This document shows, in pieces, positions 14,501-24,727 of a DNA stretch of 64,000 bases; position 1 is the stretch's first letter; each line of letters opens with the position of its first letter. A program made the translations under genes and the position numbers. This DNA is from Monosporascus cannonballus (Eukaryota; Ascomycota; Sordariomycetes; Xylariales), in NCBI GenBank assembly GCA_004154925.1, contig QJNS01000023.1, positions 372,001 to 436,000 of the forward strand, written 5' to 3'. The notes beneath the pieces are model-generated. The model was not told the origin of the DNA, searched no databases, and saw only the letters and a program-made list of their open reading frames with translations.

Positions 14501-16940
14501 AACGGTACGTGTTTATAATCTTTATAAATATATTTCCAGATTCGGAATAAGATAGGCGGCTGGGATTATTATGTATCGTACAATTGTGCAAGGCAATAAT
14601 ACTAGCCATATTATTACGGCTATGTACCTTAGTGGATGGCTGAGACTCATATTTGCACTCGTCACCCCTAACGAGATAACGTGTACTATTGAAATGTAAA
14701 TATTGCGGCTAGTCTTTAATAATGATAGGCGGGTGGTAAAAAATGGAGAGATCGGGGAAAACATACCAAGTTGGCTTTTTTTCGTCACAGCGTACATGTT
14801 TACTTTTACACTTCACATACCCGTTACGTGATCTTTTGTGTTTTCGTCTGCAACGTTCGGATTTTGGTGGTGACATCTTCATATGGGATAGAATGATATC
14901 GAGATGGGTTGGTTAGCGATAAATTTTGTGGGTTCTGGTCTTATTCTTGATCCTCTTTATAAGGTTTTAAACCTTTTTATTTATTAGCAGCAGACAGGGC
15001 AGCGGAACTAAAGCAGCGACTGCTACTTATATTGTATTGATCGGGTATTACGTTTGGAACAGTACATATGGATGTACACGTAGTAGGACGAATCTTACAG
15101 TCCTTAGTTCAGGTGGTCTATCAATGTTGTTGGCGCTTAGATTATGCGGCACTTTGCAGCTGCATATCTACTTAGCTGTGCTTAAGTGTTGACCTTACTC
15201 TATAAAGAAAGGCACATCCGGTTTACGTCCTGTGGTTGCATTAATACGGGGCTAGAAGGAGAAGCATTACGTAATCTGTATATTACGCTATTCATCTTCC
15301 ATACGATGCTTCAGCTAAAGAGGCATGTTCCATCTATCACAAAATACGCGTTAACCCTCGCGTACAAACTTTCCCATGATATGTTACCTTAGACGTACTT
15401 GTTCTGAATGATTTCTCTCTTTAAAGCTTGCAGAGTTTCCACAGTAAGCCGTAAGTCGTTTCAACAGGTACGAGGTAGGTCGTAGACCTTTCGTAGAGGC
15501 GGCAGCCATCACAGGCTCTCTAGACTGGTATCACTGATGCATTTCTTTGTCCGTTGATGGACTTCATTAAGCCGTACATGCTTGCCGGGGTATCAGTCAA
15601 TCCAACTGGCTTATTACCGAGATGGAATCCGGGGTTTGCCTAGGCGCCTGCTTATGACAATATGGCCGGATATCTTATTATAGGTGGGGAACCTAAGGGC
15701 TTTAGTAAAGCTAGGGATCGATTAATATGATTACCATTATGCCGGCATTGAACAAGGGCATGGTTAAGGATCGTGTATCTTTTGCAGGCAGGGTTTCTTT
15801 ATCCTACTAATTCGTACCCCTTAAAGGAGATATCGTATATTAGAGGTAAAGTGAATCGGCAATCTTCTGCTCTCATGACCAGTGGTTACCTTGGAATATT
15901 CTGCCACCTTGGCAGGGGTCGGGGATATCTGTGGCTGGGTTTCGTGTTCTAGTGTGCCGTTGTTACTAAGGCTCCGGCCGGGCCATGACTATATTCTTGT
16001 TACGTATAATAAAACGCTTTATCAGTACAATACGGGCCGAGCTCAAGGTATAGGACCACCCGGCCTACATAAACGAATTTATACCCATAAGCGACCTTGC
16101 ATATATGATATTGTGGGGTACATTCAAATCTTCATCCTAATTAGGCTTAGTGTGTGGGTACCTAACTATAGTACGGTTGGAGCATAGGGCTGCATTAGCT
16201 AGATCATTCGGTCCCCGTTATAACTCTGGGGGCACCAGGAACGTGTACCCGAGTTGAATTTGCCTCCGGAATGACCCACTTTCTTCCATGTTCCCGAAAG
16301 GTTACACCCAGGCAGAAGTCCCGTTTCGGGGCATCCGGGATTTATGACTATTCAGACCCGCAGGTGTACCAGTGTTGGATATAGCAAGCCACAGCGGGGC
16401 GGCTTATATCTTGCCAACGCGACCATCTAAACGGCCGCATGTGATATCCGCATGTAAGTATTGTGACGGTATTTATCGCGGCCGGCTTACGAACTTAAGA
16501 CCTATCTGGACCAAACCTTTCGTCGCCGCCCAATCACATATTTGCCCAGACGTAACCGTCGTATCCTCAACCATGATTTGACGTGTCCGGGAAGCAACGC
16601 GAACAATATAGCGGTCGGCTTATCTATGGCTGCCTAGACCGCAGACATGACAAGGTGACGAGGCGTAACTGTGATTCGAAATATGCGGGCCGGATTTCTG
16701 GTCGGCCGGCCGCCGAAATGAGGCCGGAAGGTGTTGACCTGCTGGCATATTCACGGACGTGATCCCGTTTCCGCCTCGCCTCACGTCGTAGTATTGATGC
16801 TAGATCGTCTTTGTTTTGCTCCACAGGAACAACTTACCAGAGTGGCCAGATGTACCCTGCTCAAAGTCCGCCCAGTTAGGCAACATCCAAGGATGCTAGA
16901 TCTGGCTGGGACTGGTTTATGAAGCATCTGGACAACGTAA
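14500..16940. other. GC-balanced stretch without a recognised gene
   Basis: Base composition becomes even here and CpA/TpG are present. Open frames of 60-101 codons occur on both strands, for example 15,882-16,187 on the plus strand, but none has a recognisable motif, a good start context or consistent coding character. One segment, about 15,541-15,640, is a diverged duplicate of 20,298-20,396. I see no tRNA, rRNA or transposon ends. Confidence 0.5.
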
Positions 16941-16944
16941 AGAG

Positions 16945-16950
16945 TATAAA
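16945..16950 (+). promoter_or_regulatory. Candidate TATA box
   Basis: TATAAA lies about 160 bp upstream of the ATG at 17,111 on the same strand, in locally pyrimidine-poor DNA. The distance suits a fungal promoter with a 5' leader of 100 bp or so. It is placed by motif and position only. Confidence 0.4.
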
Positions 16951-17110
16951 TGCACTAAAGGATGATGATGGACCTTAGTTTTATGTTGTGCTTGCAATAT
17001 CAGAATCAACGGCAAATTCTTATAAGCCTAACATCGGCCACCAGTCTTCTCTTGTGGATTTAATAAGTTACAAGCCTACCGCCACGTCTTCATCTTCCTT
17101 ATCACCAACC

Positions 17111-17620
17111 ATGTCGTCGGCTTATTACTCCGATAATAACGGCTGGGCTTACTACGTCGACAACGACGGCCAGTTCCAGTACCTCTTGGACAACGCGGGC
17201 AATTCCGTTCCGTACGCCGATATCGTTCCGTCCGCATCCGCGCCTAAGTCGGACAGCGGGAAGTCGGAGAAGTCTGACGGCTCTAAGAACTCGAAGGGTT
17301 CCAAGCACTCCAACTCCTCTAAGAACTCGAAGGGTTCCAAGTTCTCCAGCTCCTCCAAGAACTCGAAGGGCTCCAAGTCGGACAGCGGCCTGAGCAGCAA
17401 CACCCCCGCGTGGGTCGGGTGGCAGTGCAACTGGTGCCGAACCGTCAACTACACGGACCATCAGATGATTCCTTTCATGGATCCGTTGACGGATAACAAC
17501 GGGAACATCCTCAGGGACGAAAATGGGAACATTATTTTTGATGAATACCCTAACATCCCATGCAGTGGCTGCGATGGTGCCTGCGATCCCTATTCCACGC
17601 CTCTCAGCGATCCTCAGTAA
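17111..17620 (+). CDS. Ser/Lys-repeat protein with C-terminal cysteine cluster
   Basis: This encodes a 169-residue acidic and Ser-rich protein of unknown function. I start it at 17,111, where the context CACCATGTC is a strong fungal initiation site; the frame is open further upstream but without an ATG in a good setting. The N-terminal 40 residues are rich in Tyr, Asp and Asn (YYSDNNGWAYYVDNDGQFQY). Residues about 57-96 are low-complexity with three near-identical SKNSKGSK units, coded by about 33-bp DNA repeats. The C-terminal part holds WQCNWCRTVN, which resembles the WxCxxCxxxN half of a RanBP2-type zinc ribbon, and then CSGCDGAC near residue 153, so a zinc-binding site is plausible. GC is higher than in the neighbours and there is no RIP damage, which suggests a live single-copy gene. 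No signal peptide or membrane segment is visible. Confidence 0.7.
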   Translation: MSSAYYSDNNGWAYYVDNDGQFQYLLDNAGNSVPYADIVPSASAPKSDSGKSEKSDGSKNSKGSKHSNSSKNSKGSKFSSSSKNSKGSKSDSGLSSNTPAWVGWQCNWCRTVNYTDHQMIPFMDPLTDNNGNILRDENGNIIFDEYPNIPCSGCDGACDPYSTPLSDPQ

Positions 17621-17673
17621 GAGTGTGACCAGACCATGGCAGGCAGGACGGAGAGGACGGGACATGTGAAATG

Positions 17674-17768
17674 TTTTGCCGAGCAGAAGTGAGGCGTCGG
17701 AACAGGGGTCGAGAGGCAGCTTTGTGTGGCAGTTTTTGTCGAGCAGGAGCGAAGCGTTGGAACCGGGG
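17674..17768. repeat. Pair of 36-bp direct repeats
   Basis: Two copies of a unit containing TCGAGCAGGAGCGAAGCG lie at 17,674-17,709 and 17,733-17,768, 59 bp apart, just downstream of the 169-aa gene. Differences between copies are nearly all C/T or A/G transitions. I see no coding role. Confidence 0.6.
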
Positions 17769-18114
17769 ATTGGGGCGTTGGAAGGCATGTCGGGCAGAGC
17801 GATGAGTGGCAGCGCAAGGGGACGGAGCAACAAGAACCTTTGTTTTGCTTGTTTTTGTCATCCGGCTGGGCCGACCGGAAAGCCTGTCATTATCGATGCT
17901 ATAGTTGTGTTTTGCTTACATCTCAAGTAGAAGTCATTTGACCCATCATTGTGTCGTACAGTTCCGTCCAAGCCCCCGCGTCATCTTCCACCGTTGCCTC
18001 CTCCCTCCCAACAATTCTCTATTTGTTCCGCCTAGCACCGGGTTATCACGGTTGGATGGGATGGGACAAGTCGGACCCTGTTTAAGCACATTGATTAACA
18101 TGGATTCAGGGATG

Positions 18115-18333
18115 TCAACGATGCGGAAGACTTGTTGACTTACTTTTGATGTTCTTGTTGAACTCTGTGTTTTTGGCTGTTTGGTCGGCGAGGTTCTTGT
18201 CCTCCCAATATTGCCTGTTGCGCGCTTGTCGGGCTGCTTCCGTCATACCGGGGGGGATCGGAACTGCCTTCCTCCCATTCGAGAGACGGGAAGCCTGGCC
18301 TTTGTTGGCTTGGTCGCTAGTGGTGGTGCCCAT
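18115..18333 (-). CDS. Small basic hypothetical protein (72 aa)
   Basis: The ATG at 18,333 opens a 72-residue hydrophilic protein rich in Gln, Asn, Arg and Lys, with the segment PPGMTEAARQARNRQYWEDK predicted to be helical. I recognise no domain. The frame extends upstream to 18,558, but the upstream part is low-quality translation and the ATG at 18,333 is the first in a sensible context. A consensus 5' splice site (AAAA|GTAAGT) sits near codon 62. If it is used, with an acceptor at AACAG about 80 bp downstream, the last residues would be replaced by a short tail ending in SHPIQP. Both ends should be treated as provisional. No RIP damage is visible. Confidence 0.45.
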   Translation of the reverse strand: MGTTTSDQANKGQASRLSNGRKAVPIPPGMTEAARQARNRQYWEDKNLADQTAKNTEFNKNIKSKSTSLPHR

Positions 18334-18519
18334 GGTGAAAAAACAGTTGTATCGTAGGTATAACAAAGATGTAGCCGAAATCAAGTAGCAAGGCGACTTG
18401 GATGGATGGAGGTGGCATTGCAGGAGAGACTTGATGGTGATTGCGGTTGACTGAGGAAGGAAAGGATAAGAAAATGGTGGGGGAAGGAGGGCAATAAGAG
18501 ATGAGGCCGATGACCAAAT

Positions 18520-18550
18520 GTTATGCACGTGACAAGGCACGTGACATAAC
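18520..18550 (-). promoter_or_regulatory. Inverted pair of CACGTG boxes
   Basis: Two CACGTG hexamers at 18,526-18,531 and 18,538-18,543 form an inverted repeat, GTTATGCACGTG facing CACGTGACATAAC. They lie about 190-210 bp upstream of the ATG of the 72-aa gene. CACGTG is the general binding site of bHLH and related regulators in fungi. A regulatory role is inferred from symmetry and position. Confidence 0.5.
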
Positions 18551-18559
18551 CCAGGCAAC

Positions 18560-19367
18560 GACCGAACATTACCTTGTTGAACCGGCTGAGGCTATGCGAA
18601 AACTATACGGAATTAAGCATGTGAGATAGCACTAGTGTCCTTTTTGCTTAGAGCCTCCGGGCGTAATAGAACTCAATCAATCTTGCGTGCACAGGGCTGA
18701 TTGTAGGCCCCTGATTAGGCACATTGTTCCGGTTTTCTTTTACGCAGAATCTGGACGAGGTGAGCCATCTAAGCTTCCCGGTACGTAATAGGTTGTATCG
18801 CCCTGCAGCGTTGCAGGAACATGGGGGAGAAGAGTCTAAACAGGTAAGTTGGACTGAGTGGAACCCATGTGACTCGCTGATGGATGAAAATAACACCAGG
18901 AGACAGTGCGCCCGGCTATGTCGTGCAGCGCGTGTGATATGCGATCTAAATCTCTTTTAAGCGCTCTAAGGGTGCCAACTCTCGAAAACTGCCCCAGATT
19001 TACTTGAATACGTTACGCAAGGAGTGCGAATCCCTTCTAAGCCTCAGGACTGCGCAGGACAGGTGATCGGGGCGGCAGAATGGCGACGATTATTTTTATA
19101 GCCGGAGGCCATAACAGCGGTCCAGACGATATAATAAACAGAACGATTATGAGGTCTACGAATTTATAGCAATATTGCAATATGGTTATTCCCGTATGTT
19201 ATGTATGCAAAGTGCAACTTGTATAACCATCTGCGCGAACCCCTGTTAATGAAGCAATACGGCGGCCAACTCGTATTGCTATACCAATAGCACTTAAATA
19301 TGACAGCTTATTATACATACTAAAGAGATCAACAAAAAGTAACCCTGCTACTCGGGGACTCCCGCGT
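18560..19367. other. Intergenic, no gene seen
   Basis: GC-balanced at first, becoming more AT-rich after 19,080. A 78-codon plus-strand frame at 18,724-18,960 has no recognisable features. A perfect 9-bp inverted repeat, AGCAATACG and CGTATTGCT around a 10-bp loop, lies at 19,253-19,280. Confidence 0.5.
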
Positions 19368-20066
19368 TTGCCGAATTTCGATGGTAATATAGGTATTGGT
19401 CAGGCTTTCACCTCCGACGAGGCTATTCCAATCCTAGATCTCAGATACCAAAAATCGCAGGTGGAAATCGACCCCGTGAACTTTGAGCCCGGATCGAACC
19501 ACACTCGCCGCATGTCTGGCTCGTCCTTCACCATGTCAACTTCTGGCGGCTTCTCAGACATGCCGTCGTACGATGACTTCTCTACCACTCATTCTAAGAC
19601 GCCATCTCTGACATCGGATTACCCACCTCGGTCTAACAGGAACTCTCTCATGTCATCGACACAATTATCGCCCGTCGCATCTCCCGGGATGACGCCTCAT
19701 AACCGTACTGAACTTGTCCGTATGCAGAGTCGGGGCCGTGGCGCCTCGCCATCACCTCGCCCAGGCGTAAGGTCTGCACCGTATAACGCGGGTGAGGGCA
19801 ACTTTCCCCCTAACATCAAATGGCAAGCCTATAGAAATCTGACAAAGGCAACTACCAGTTCATGCCAGCAAAAGTTTGCCTTTGCCCATAGTGTACATAT
19901 TTTATCTTTAAGCTATGATGTAGCCAAGATAGAGAAACCCTGCCTACAAAAGGTAGATATTGCTAAATTCAAGTTGAAGAGCCCTGACAACCCAGCTTTA
20001 GCGGCATTACCAGAGGAAACATTTGCACTGGCCCAGCCAAAGCGGCGTGTAGTACTCTCTCCGTGA
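19368..20066 (+). pseudogene. Chimeric fragment of a Ser/Pro-rich regulatory protein
   Basis: The open frame has 232 codons in two unlike halves. Residues about 10-140 are Ser/Thr/Pro-rich, with segments such as RRMSGSSFTMSTSGG and QLSPVASPGMTP and an SPSPRPG stretch. They resemble the low-complexity region of a conserved Sordariomycete C2H2-type transcription factor; this is family memory, not a search. After about residue 140 (near 19,795) the character changes abruptly and no DNA-binding domain follows. The frame begins without a proper 5' end. I read it as a truncated duplicate joined to unrelated DNA, not a functional regulator. A further open segment at about 20,075-20,190 in another frame, ending KKYARTDP, may belong to the same broken unit. 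Confidence 0.45.
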
Positions 20067-20221
20067 ACCCAAATCTAATGCATTTAGGAATGAACACCTC
20101 GGCTTAGCTCCTGTACAGGCAATATTCTATCCGGGCCATTTTGCAGAAGCAACTTTGAAGAAATATGCCAGGACTGATCCTTGATTTGAGTAACTCTGCC
20201 CGCTGAGCCCCTACAGATTCC

Positions 20222-20277
20222 CTAAGGCACTGGGCCGCGGATCACGGGCGGCTGAATGTGGTTGGGAAAGCCAAAAG
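20222..20277 (-). repeat. Left arm of inverted repeat flanking the TPR pseudogene
   Basis: Read on the minus strand, this segment ends a frame with FPNHIQPPVIRGPVP and a stop. It matches 22,808-22,862 in inverted orientation; I count 36 of 49 aligned bases identical, with most differences transitions. The arms bracket the pseudogene at 20,490-22,669. Confidence 0.55.
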
Positions 20278-20297
20278 AATGGGATGATTCGGCTGAT

Positions 20298-20396
20298 GCA
20301 TTTCTTCGTTCCATAACAGACTCCACTAAGCCGCAGATGCTGCCGAGGCTGTCAGTCAATCCGACTGGCTCATCGTTAAGGTGGCACCAGGGGGAT
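20298..20396 (-). repeat. Segment duplicated at 15.5 kb
   Basis: This segment matches 15,541-15,640 on the same strand. Read on the minus strand, both give a related peptide containing PVGLTD and YGL/CGL, followed by an RNA motif. The peptide faintly resembles the C-terminal part of fungal short-chain dehydrogenases, but it is too short to assign. Similarity stops on both sides. Confidence 0.5.
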
Positions 20397-20489
20397 TGGC
20401 TTGAATACGGTGAACAACGCGTACACGCCCATGGCCTTGAACGATCACCGACTGAATAGGAATCCATGCCCGGAAGAAGGGCCATGATT

Positions 20490-22669
20490 CTATTCGCTTT
20501 TTCTTTCCTGCCTCGTATCAACGGACCTGCAGCCCATAGCTTGTGGGGGTATGATTACGTCTCGCCCTCGTGCCACATACCAACGGTTAAGGATATCCGG
20601 CCAATAAGAGCCCAAGCCGACGAAGTGATGTTGGCGGCTAGTCCGAGTAAACAAGGTTCTTGCATAAGTACCCATGATATCCGCCTGCGCAGTAGCCCCT
20701 CTCCGCAGGTGAAGCTCGCTCATGGAGTAAAAGATAATTATGTCGGTATAGCCAGTCGGAAGGAATACTTGTGAGTGAACGAAGGCTCTTTACTACGCAT
20801 CGATCGTAACATCCGCCTAACCATTAAGATGGTTCCCAATAGCAAGCCCAATCAAAACCGAGAGATGCTCGATCTTCTGAAAATAAGTGGCTATAACAGG
20901 GGCTTCGTTGAGTTTCGCGTAAACGCTCCGGGATGCCTACAGCAAGCGCCAATTTACCTCCCGTCCTTCCAAAGCGGCCTGCATACATTCCAGAAGGTGT
21001 ACATTTGCCAAGGTAAACCTTAGCCTCCTAATACCCTTGTTAACCGCCCCTATTACCGCAATTGCATCCTCGCATCTCCTAAGCTCGCATAATACCGCCG
21101 CTAATTACATCCGCACTTTAAAATCCTTTCTAGGCAGCAAGAGCAGGATATCAAAGGCTTCCTGGAAACGCCCCTGGAAGCGGAGGACCTTACTACGCAT
21201 ATATAAAATGCGTCTGTTTTGTAATTGCCCTAGCGTAGAAATATGCCCATTCCACTGGGGGTTATAACTGGCTAGCTGCTCCAAAGCTAGAGCCAAAGCA
21301 TTTAATTTTACGCTTTCATATGCTTTGGTGATGAGGAGCTCCGCAGAAAACGCTTTAGATCGATGATCGTGGGTAAGGAATTTGATTGATCGCCCCTGCC
21401 AGTCACTTGGCCCTTGGTAGAGGTGTGCCAAGAAGGCCATCCTCGCTTCAGACAGGGCTAGTAAGATAGCCCTATCCGGGGAGTCCATCAAATGCAATGC
21501 TTTAGTCGCAGCCGATGTAGCAAGTAACTTCCAAGGTTGGTCATGAAAATACGATGCAGATAAGCCTACCTCAGCGACTTGCATTAGGTCTTGGTTATTA
21601 AGTAAGGATGTGACCTGCGGATTATGGATTTCCGGGAGGATACGTGCTAGTTGTGGTAAGAACAGCTTGCACTGCATAGTGTAACTATGTATATGAGTTC
21701 AGTACAAGAAGATGGCGTGAATATAGATACATACCTTGGCTCGATGGTTATATGTTTTGGGAAGGCCTGCATAACGATCCTTGTAGCCTCAGCCGCCCAC
21801 AATTATCCGCTGAGACGCTCTTGGAGAATCGATGCAATACAAGGATCCAAGCCTACTGTATTTTCCGTTTGACGTGCAAATCCCACTGACTCCAGGTTTT
21901 TAAAAGCCATATTATACTTTTGCTCATCATTGATCACGGTCGGGATACGAGGCGCCTCCTCTGTTACTTCCCCGTTTGCAGCCCACGTACGAGAAGAAGC
22001 TCGTGCACGTCGAAGAAGCTCTTTTGGTATGGCAGGGCCCAGGTAGCGAAAAATACATGCAAGGGTTTGAAACTCGGCTTCGAGCTTGTTGAAGATTCGA
22101 AGCAGCCATGTAGCAACTGCCGGGCTACAAGGGAAAGTACTTGCGCGTTTGATCAGTTCCGTCCTTGATGCCTCCGGTGCTTTATGGAGGAGAAAATCTA
22201 GTGTATCACGGTTGCGGAGATTACGATGAGCGTCAAGCGTGGCGTAGAATATCCCAATAAGGGCAAGCGGGCCGCCATGCTGGAAGGATAGGTGGATTAA
22301 GTCTGCCCTTGCGGTCGTTCGAGTACGATGGTCTAGTGTTCGGGTAAGTACGTAACTTCGAGCGTACCTCTCCGATTCGCTATTTCGAAACCCTGTAAGG
22401 CATTCCCTGATAGCCAGCTCGGCATGAATAAAGTCCAAGGTGTCAGGGAGTTGTTGAAGATAATCAAATACCGTATCGGCCACCATTTCCCGGAAGGTAT
22501 GGGGTTGCTAACGGACCCCTTCTCGGATTTCGAGGATTTCCCCGTTGTCGCATATGCAAGCTAGTTTTATGGTGATAGGGACCAGAGTGATTCGCGTGTT
22601 CGTTGTTGGCCTGGCGTAGGAAAGCAGTGGTGTTGGAGACGGAGTTTGGAGTGGCGCAGGAGGTTCGCT
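20490..22669 (-). pseudogene. Fungal STAND-type TPR protein, inactivated by nonsense codons
   Basis: One minus-strand gene can be followed from a Pro-rich start (about 22,665) to a stop at 20,490. The first part contains CDNGEILEIREGV and then HTFREMVADTVFDYLQ. A middle region contains RIFNKLEAEFQTLACIFRYL, resembling the helical region after the NTPase of fungal STAND proteins. The C-terminal half has TPR-like helices (LWAAEATRIV, FLPQLARILPEI, LRFQGRFQEAFDILLLLPRK). No P-loop is seen. A 50-nt intron at 21,685-21,734 (GTATGT donor, ACTGAAC branch site, CATAG acceptor) joins the frames exactly. Seven in-frame stops occur at 22,508, 21,803, 21,105, 20,937, 20,817, 20,793 and 20,790, all TAA or TAG. 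They fit CAA/CAG/TGG mutated by RIP. The family assignment is from memory and moderately sure; the pseudogene status is seen directly. Confidence 0.7.
21685..21734 (-). other. Intron in the TPR pseudogene
   Basis: Donor GTATGT, branch-like ACTGAAC 10 bases from the 3' end and acceptor CATAG define a 50-nt intron. Splicing turns codon phase 2 of the upstream exon into the phase needed for MQCKLFLPQL downstream. This is a typical fungal intron in length and motifs. Confidence 0.7.
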
Positions 22670-22807
22670 TTATTAGGTGTTTTTAATAAATTTAGCAAAA
22701 TGACCAGGGTTATGCTTTTGGCATCTTGGCTCAGGCGGCTATATGTCGGTATGGATTCCCACCATCATACTGAAGAGCAAGGCTTCAAGTACGACTACAA
22801 TAGGATA

Positions 22808-22862
22808 ATTCTTTTTCCTAATCGCATTCAGCCGACTATAGTTCGCAGCCCAGCTCCGTAGG
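22808..22862 (+). repeat. Right arm of inverted repeat flanking the TPR pseudogene
   Basis: Inverted match to 20,222-20,277. On the plus strand it reads FPNRIQPTIVRSPAP and a stop, paralleling the left arm peptide. Conservation at the protein level suggests both arms were once coding 3' ends. Confidence 0.55.
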
Positions 22863-22869
22863 CAGCCGC

Positions 22870-24110
22870 AGAAGGTAGGCAGAACTCTAAGCTATTGGAT
22901 TGCATTCGAATACTACTCGCGCTAAACTTATTATGTGCGAGGATTTGAACTCACTGCACAAGGACCTTATGTATTGTTACCTGTCAGTCCCACCCGATAG
23001 AATCGGGGCTTTGTTAGCCGCTTTTCGGGAACTACATCATTCTAAGTCAACTGTTTAAGCAGGGTGGTTTGGCACCTTGCCGCGGTGCTATGCGACATAG
23101 GGCCGTTAGCTAGAACGACAACAATGCGGCTGGCCCCTGTCGACAAAGTATGAACGTGCCCGAAATCTTTATGTGTTGTGGTGCCCAATCAAAGGCCGCA
23201 TCAGGGACCCATCTGTTGGCGATCATCGATATGATCGTCTTATTTATTGGCTGAGATGCGAGGAAATTGCGAGCCTCGACCGCACCGAACCGCTGCGTCA
23301 CGCCCAGCCCCGCCACCAGCTCTTATTTGGAGCCTCATGGGATGGTGTATTAAACATGGTGATAGTCAATACATGGATGGTCGTATATGACGTCTGGGCG
23401 TAAGATTGTGACAGCGTCTTATCACTGTCATGGTTCGTGCCTCGACCACACTGTGCATCTGAGGCAGCTTCATCAAAGGCCTTAGTAGCGCCCCGATACG
23501 CCTTACACCCGTTCCAGGCTGGCAGATAGAGCCAATGAATCAGGCCGAACAGAGTGCTCTTGTTCCAAAAGTGCACAAGATTCCCACCTTGGCCCGAACG
23601 GTAACCCGTTAGTTATATTTGTGAGTCACACATATGTTTGGTCACATGTGGGCTAGCTTGTGATTTCATGCTGTATTCAGGCAGGAAGCGTTCGTCTTTG
23701 CAATGATGTGACCTTCCATGCTTTTACGTTACATTCGCTGGAAACACGGTGATAATCTCAATGTGCAGATTGTTTTAAGGAACTGAGGATTCCGACAAGA
23801 CTCACACCATCGAAAACGCTTGGAGAAGAGGTCAGGAACTGGTGGTATGCAATGGATGTCGATTAGGCAGCCATGAACGTCGATACTCCGGATGTGTTGT
23901 CGCTATGTTCGACTGCATACGTGGCGCATACCTTAGGGTGTTCAATGATTGGTTTCAGGCATTGATGAGGCCGCATCTGCAGAATCTATTAGGAGACTTC
24001 ACAGCAATGAAGACGGTGAGTTGTAGCGAGCTGGGTTTAAGTCGGGATCGTGAAGCTTTTGGATTATGTGGTCTAATAGATCTGAAATAACAGGACAGAG
24101 CGGCTCGATT
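22870..24110. other. GC-balanced stretch without a recognised gene
   Basis: Frames of 68-92 codons on both strands (for example 23,298-23,576 minus and 23,842-24,090 plus) show no motif I recognise and overlap each other. They may be fragments of further pseudogenes. At about 24,110 composition switches abruptly to the AT-rich state. Confidence 0.45.
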
Positions 24111-24727
24111 ATGCCCTTGTTTTGTATATATTATAATAAATAAGTAATTCCCCAGTAATTAAGTTTGATTATTGATCTATTTATTTCCATTTTACAAATA
24201 TTCGCTTGATAATATCCAAAACGAATAAGCTAATATTTTTTATATAATTTTGAATAATTGTTAAAATTAAAATGATAATATGCCTTCCTTGGTAATTAAA
24301 TGCTTTATTTGCGGTATAAAGTATTCCTTTACTTAATTAGGTTGTTTATTCGTAAGTACCCATTAAAGTAATAAGTTAGGAAAATAAGTAATTTATTTAA
24401 AATTTGAGTTTTGTAATTAAGATAATACGATATTATATTATTTACCTGTAATTTTATTTAATAAATAGTTAATTTTCGAAAATTCCATATTACGTACGTT
24501 GGAATTCGGAATATAAAAGGTGCCAATAATAAGTAATGTTAGTTTTAATAAGGGTTTGTGGTTATGTCGCATTTAATTTTTTACGATTTCCATTTTCGTT
24601 ATTTAAACCATAAATTCCGGGATCTTAAATTTATAATATTACTTTTTTATTTAGGTAGCTTTTGAATTTATATAGGATATTAAATTATTTTTTACATTTT
24701 TAATAAGATTTTATACCTAATATATTA

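Noticed and set aside
16988..17110. N-terminal extension of the 169-aa protein
   Set aside because: The extension has no ATG; the first ATG, at 17,111, has a strong fungal context.
17102..17833. 243-codon minus-strand open frame
   Set aside because: It is the complement of the repeat-rich, GC-rich 169-aa gene and its 3' flank; its Leu/Arg-rich translation has no protein-like pattern.
19253..19280. Hairpin as transcription terminator
   Set aside because: Intrinsic hairpin terminators are not used by RNA polymerase II, and no gene ends nearby on either strand.
20222..20521. 99-codon minus-strand gene
   Set aside because: It mixes the tail of the TPR pseudogene region with duplicated segments and has no supported start; described as repeats instead.
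22929..23020. tRNA-like stretch (minus strand, GAGTTCAAATCC resembling a T arm)
   Set aside because: The T stem pairs only if the loop is the wrong size, and no anticodon arm or acceptor stem could be folded around it.
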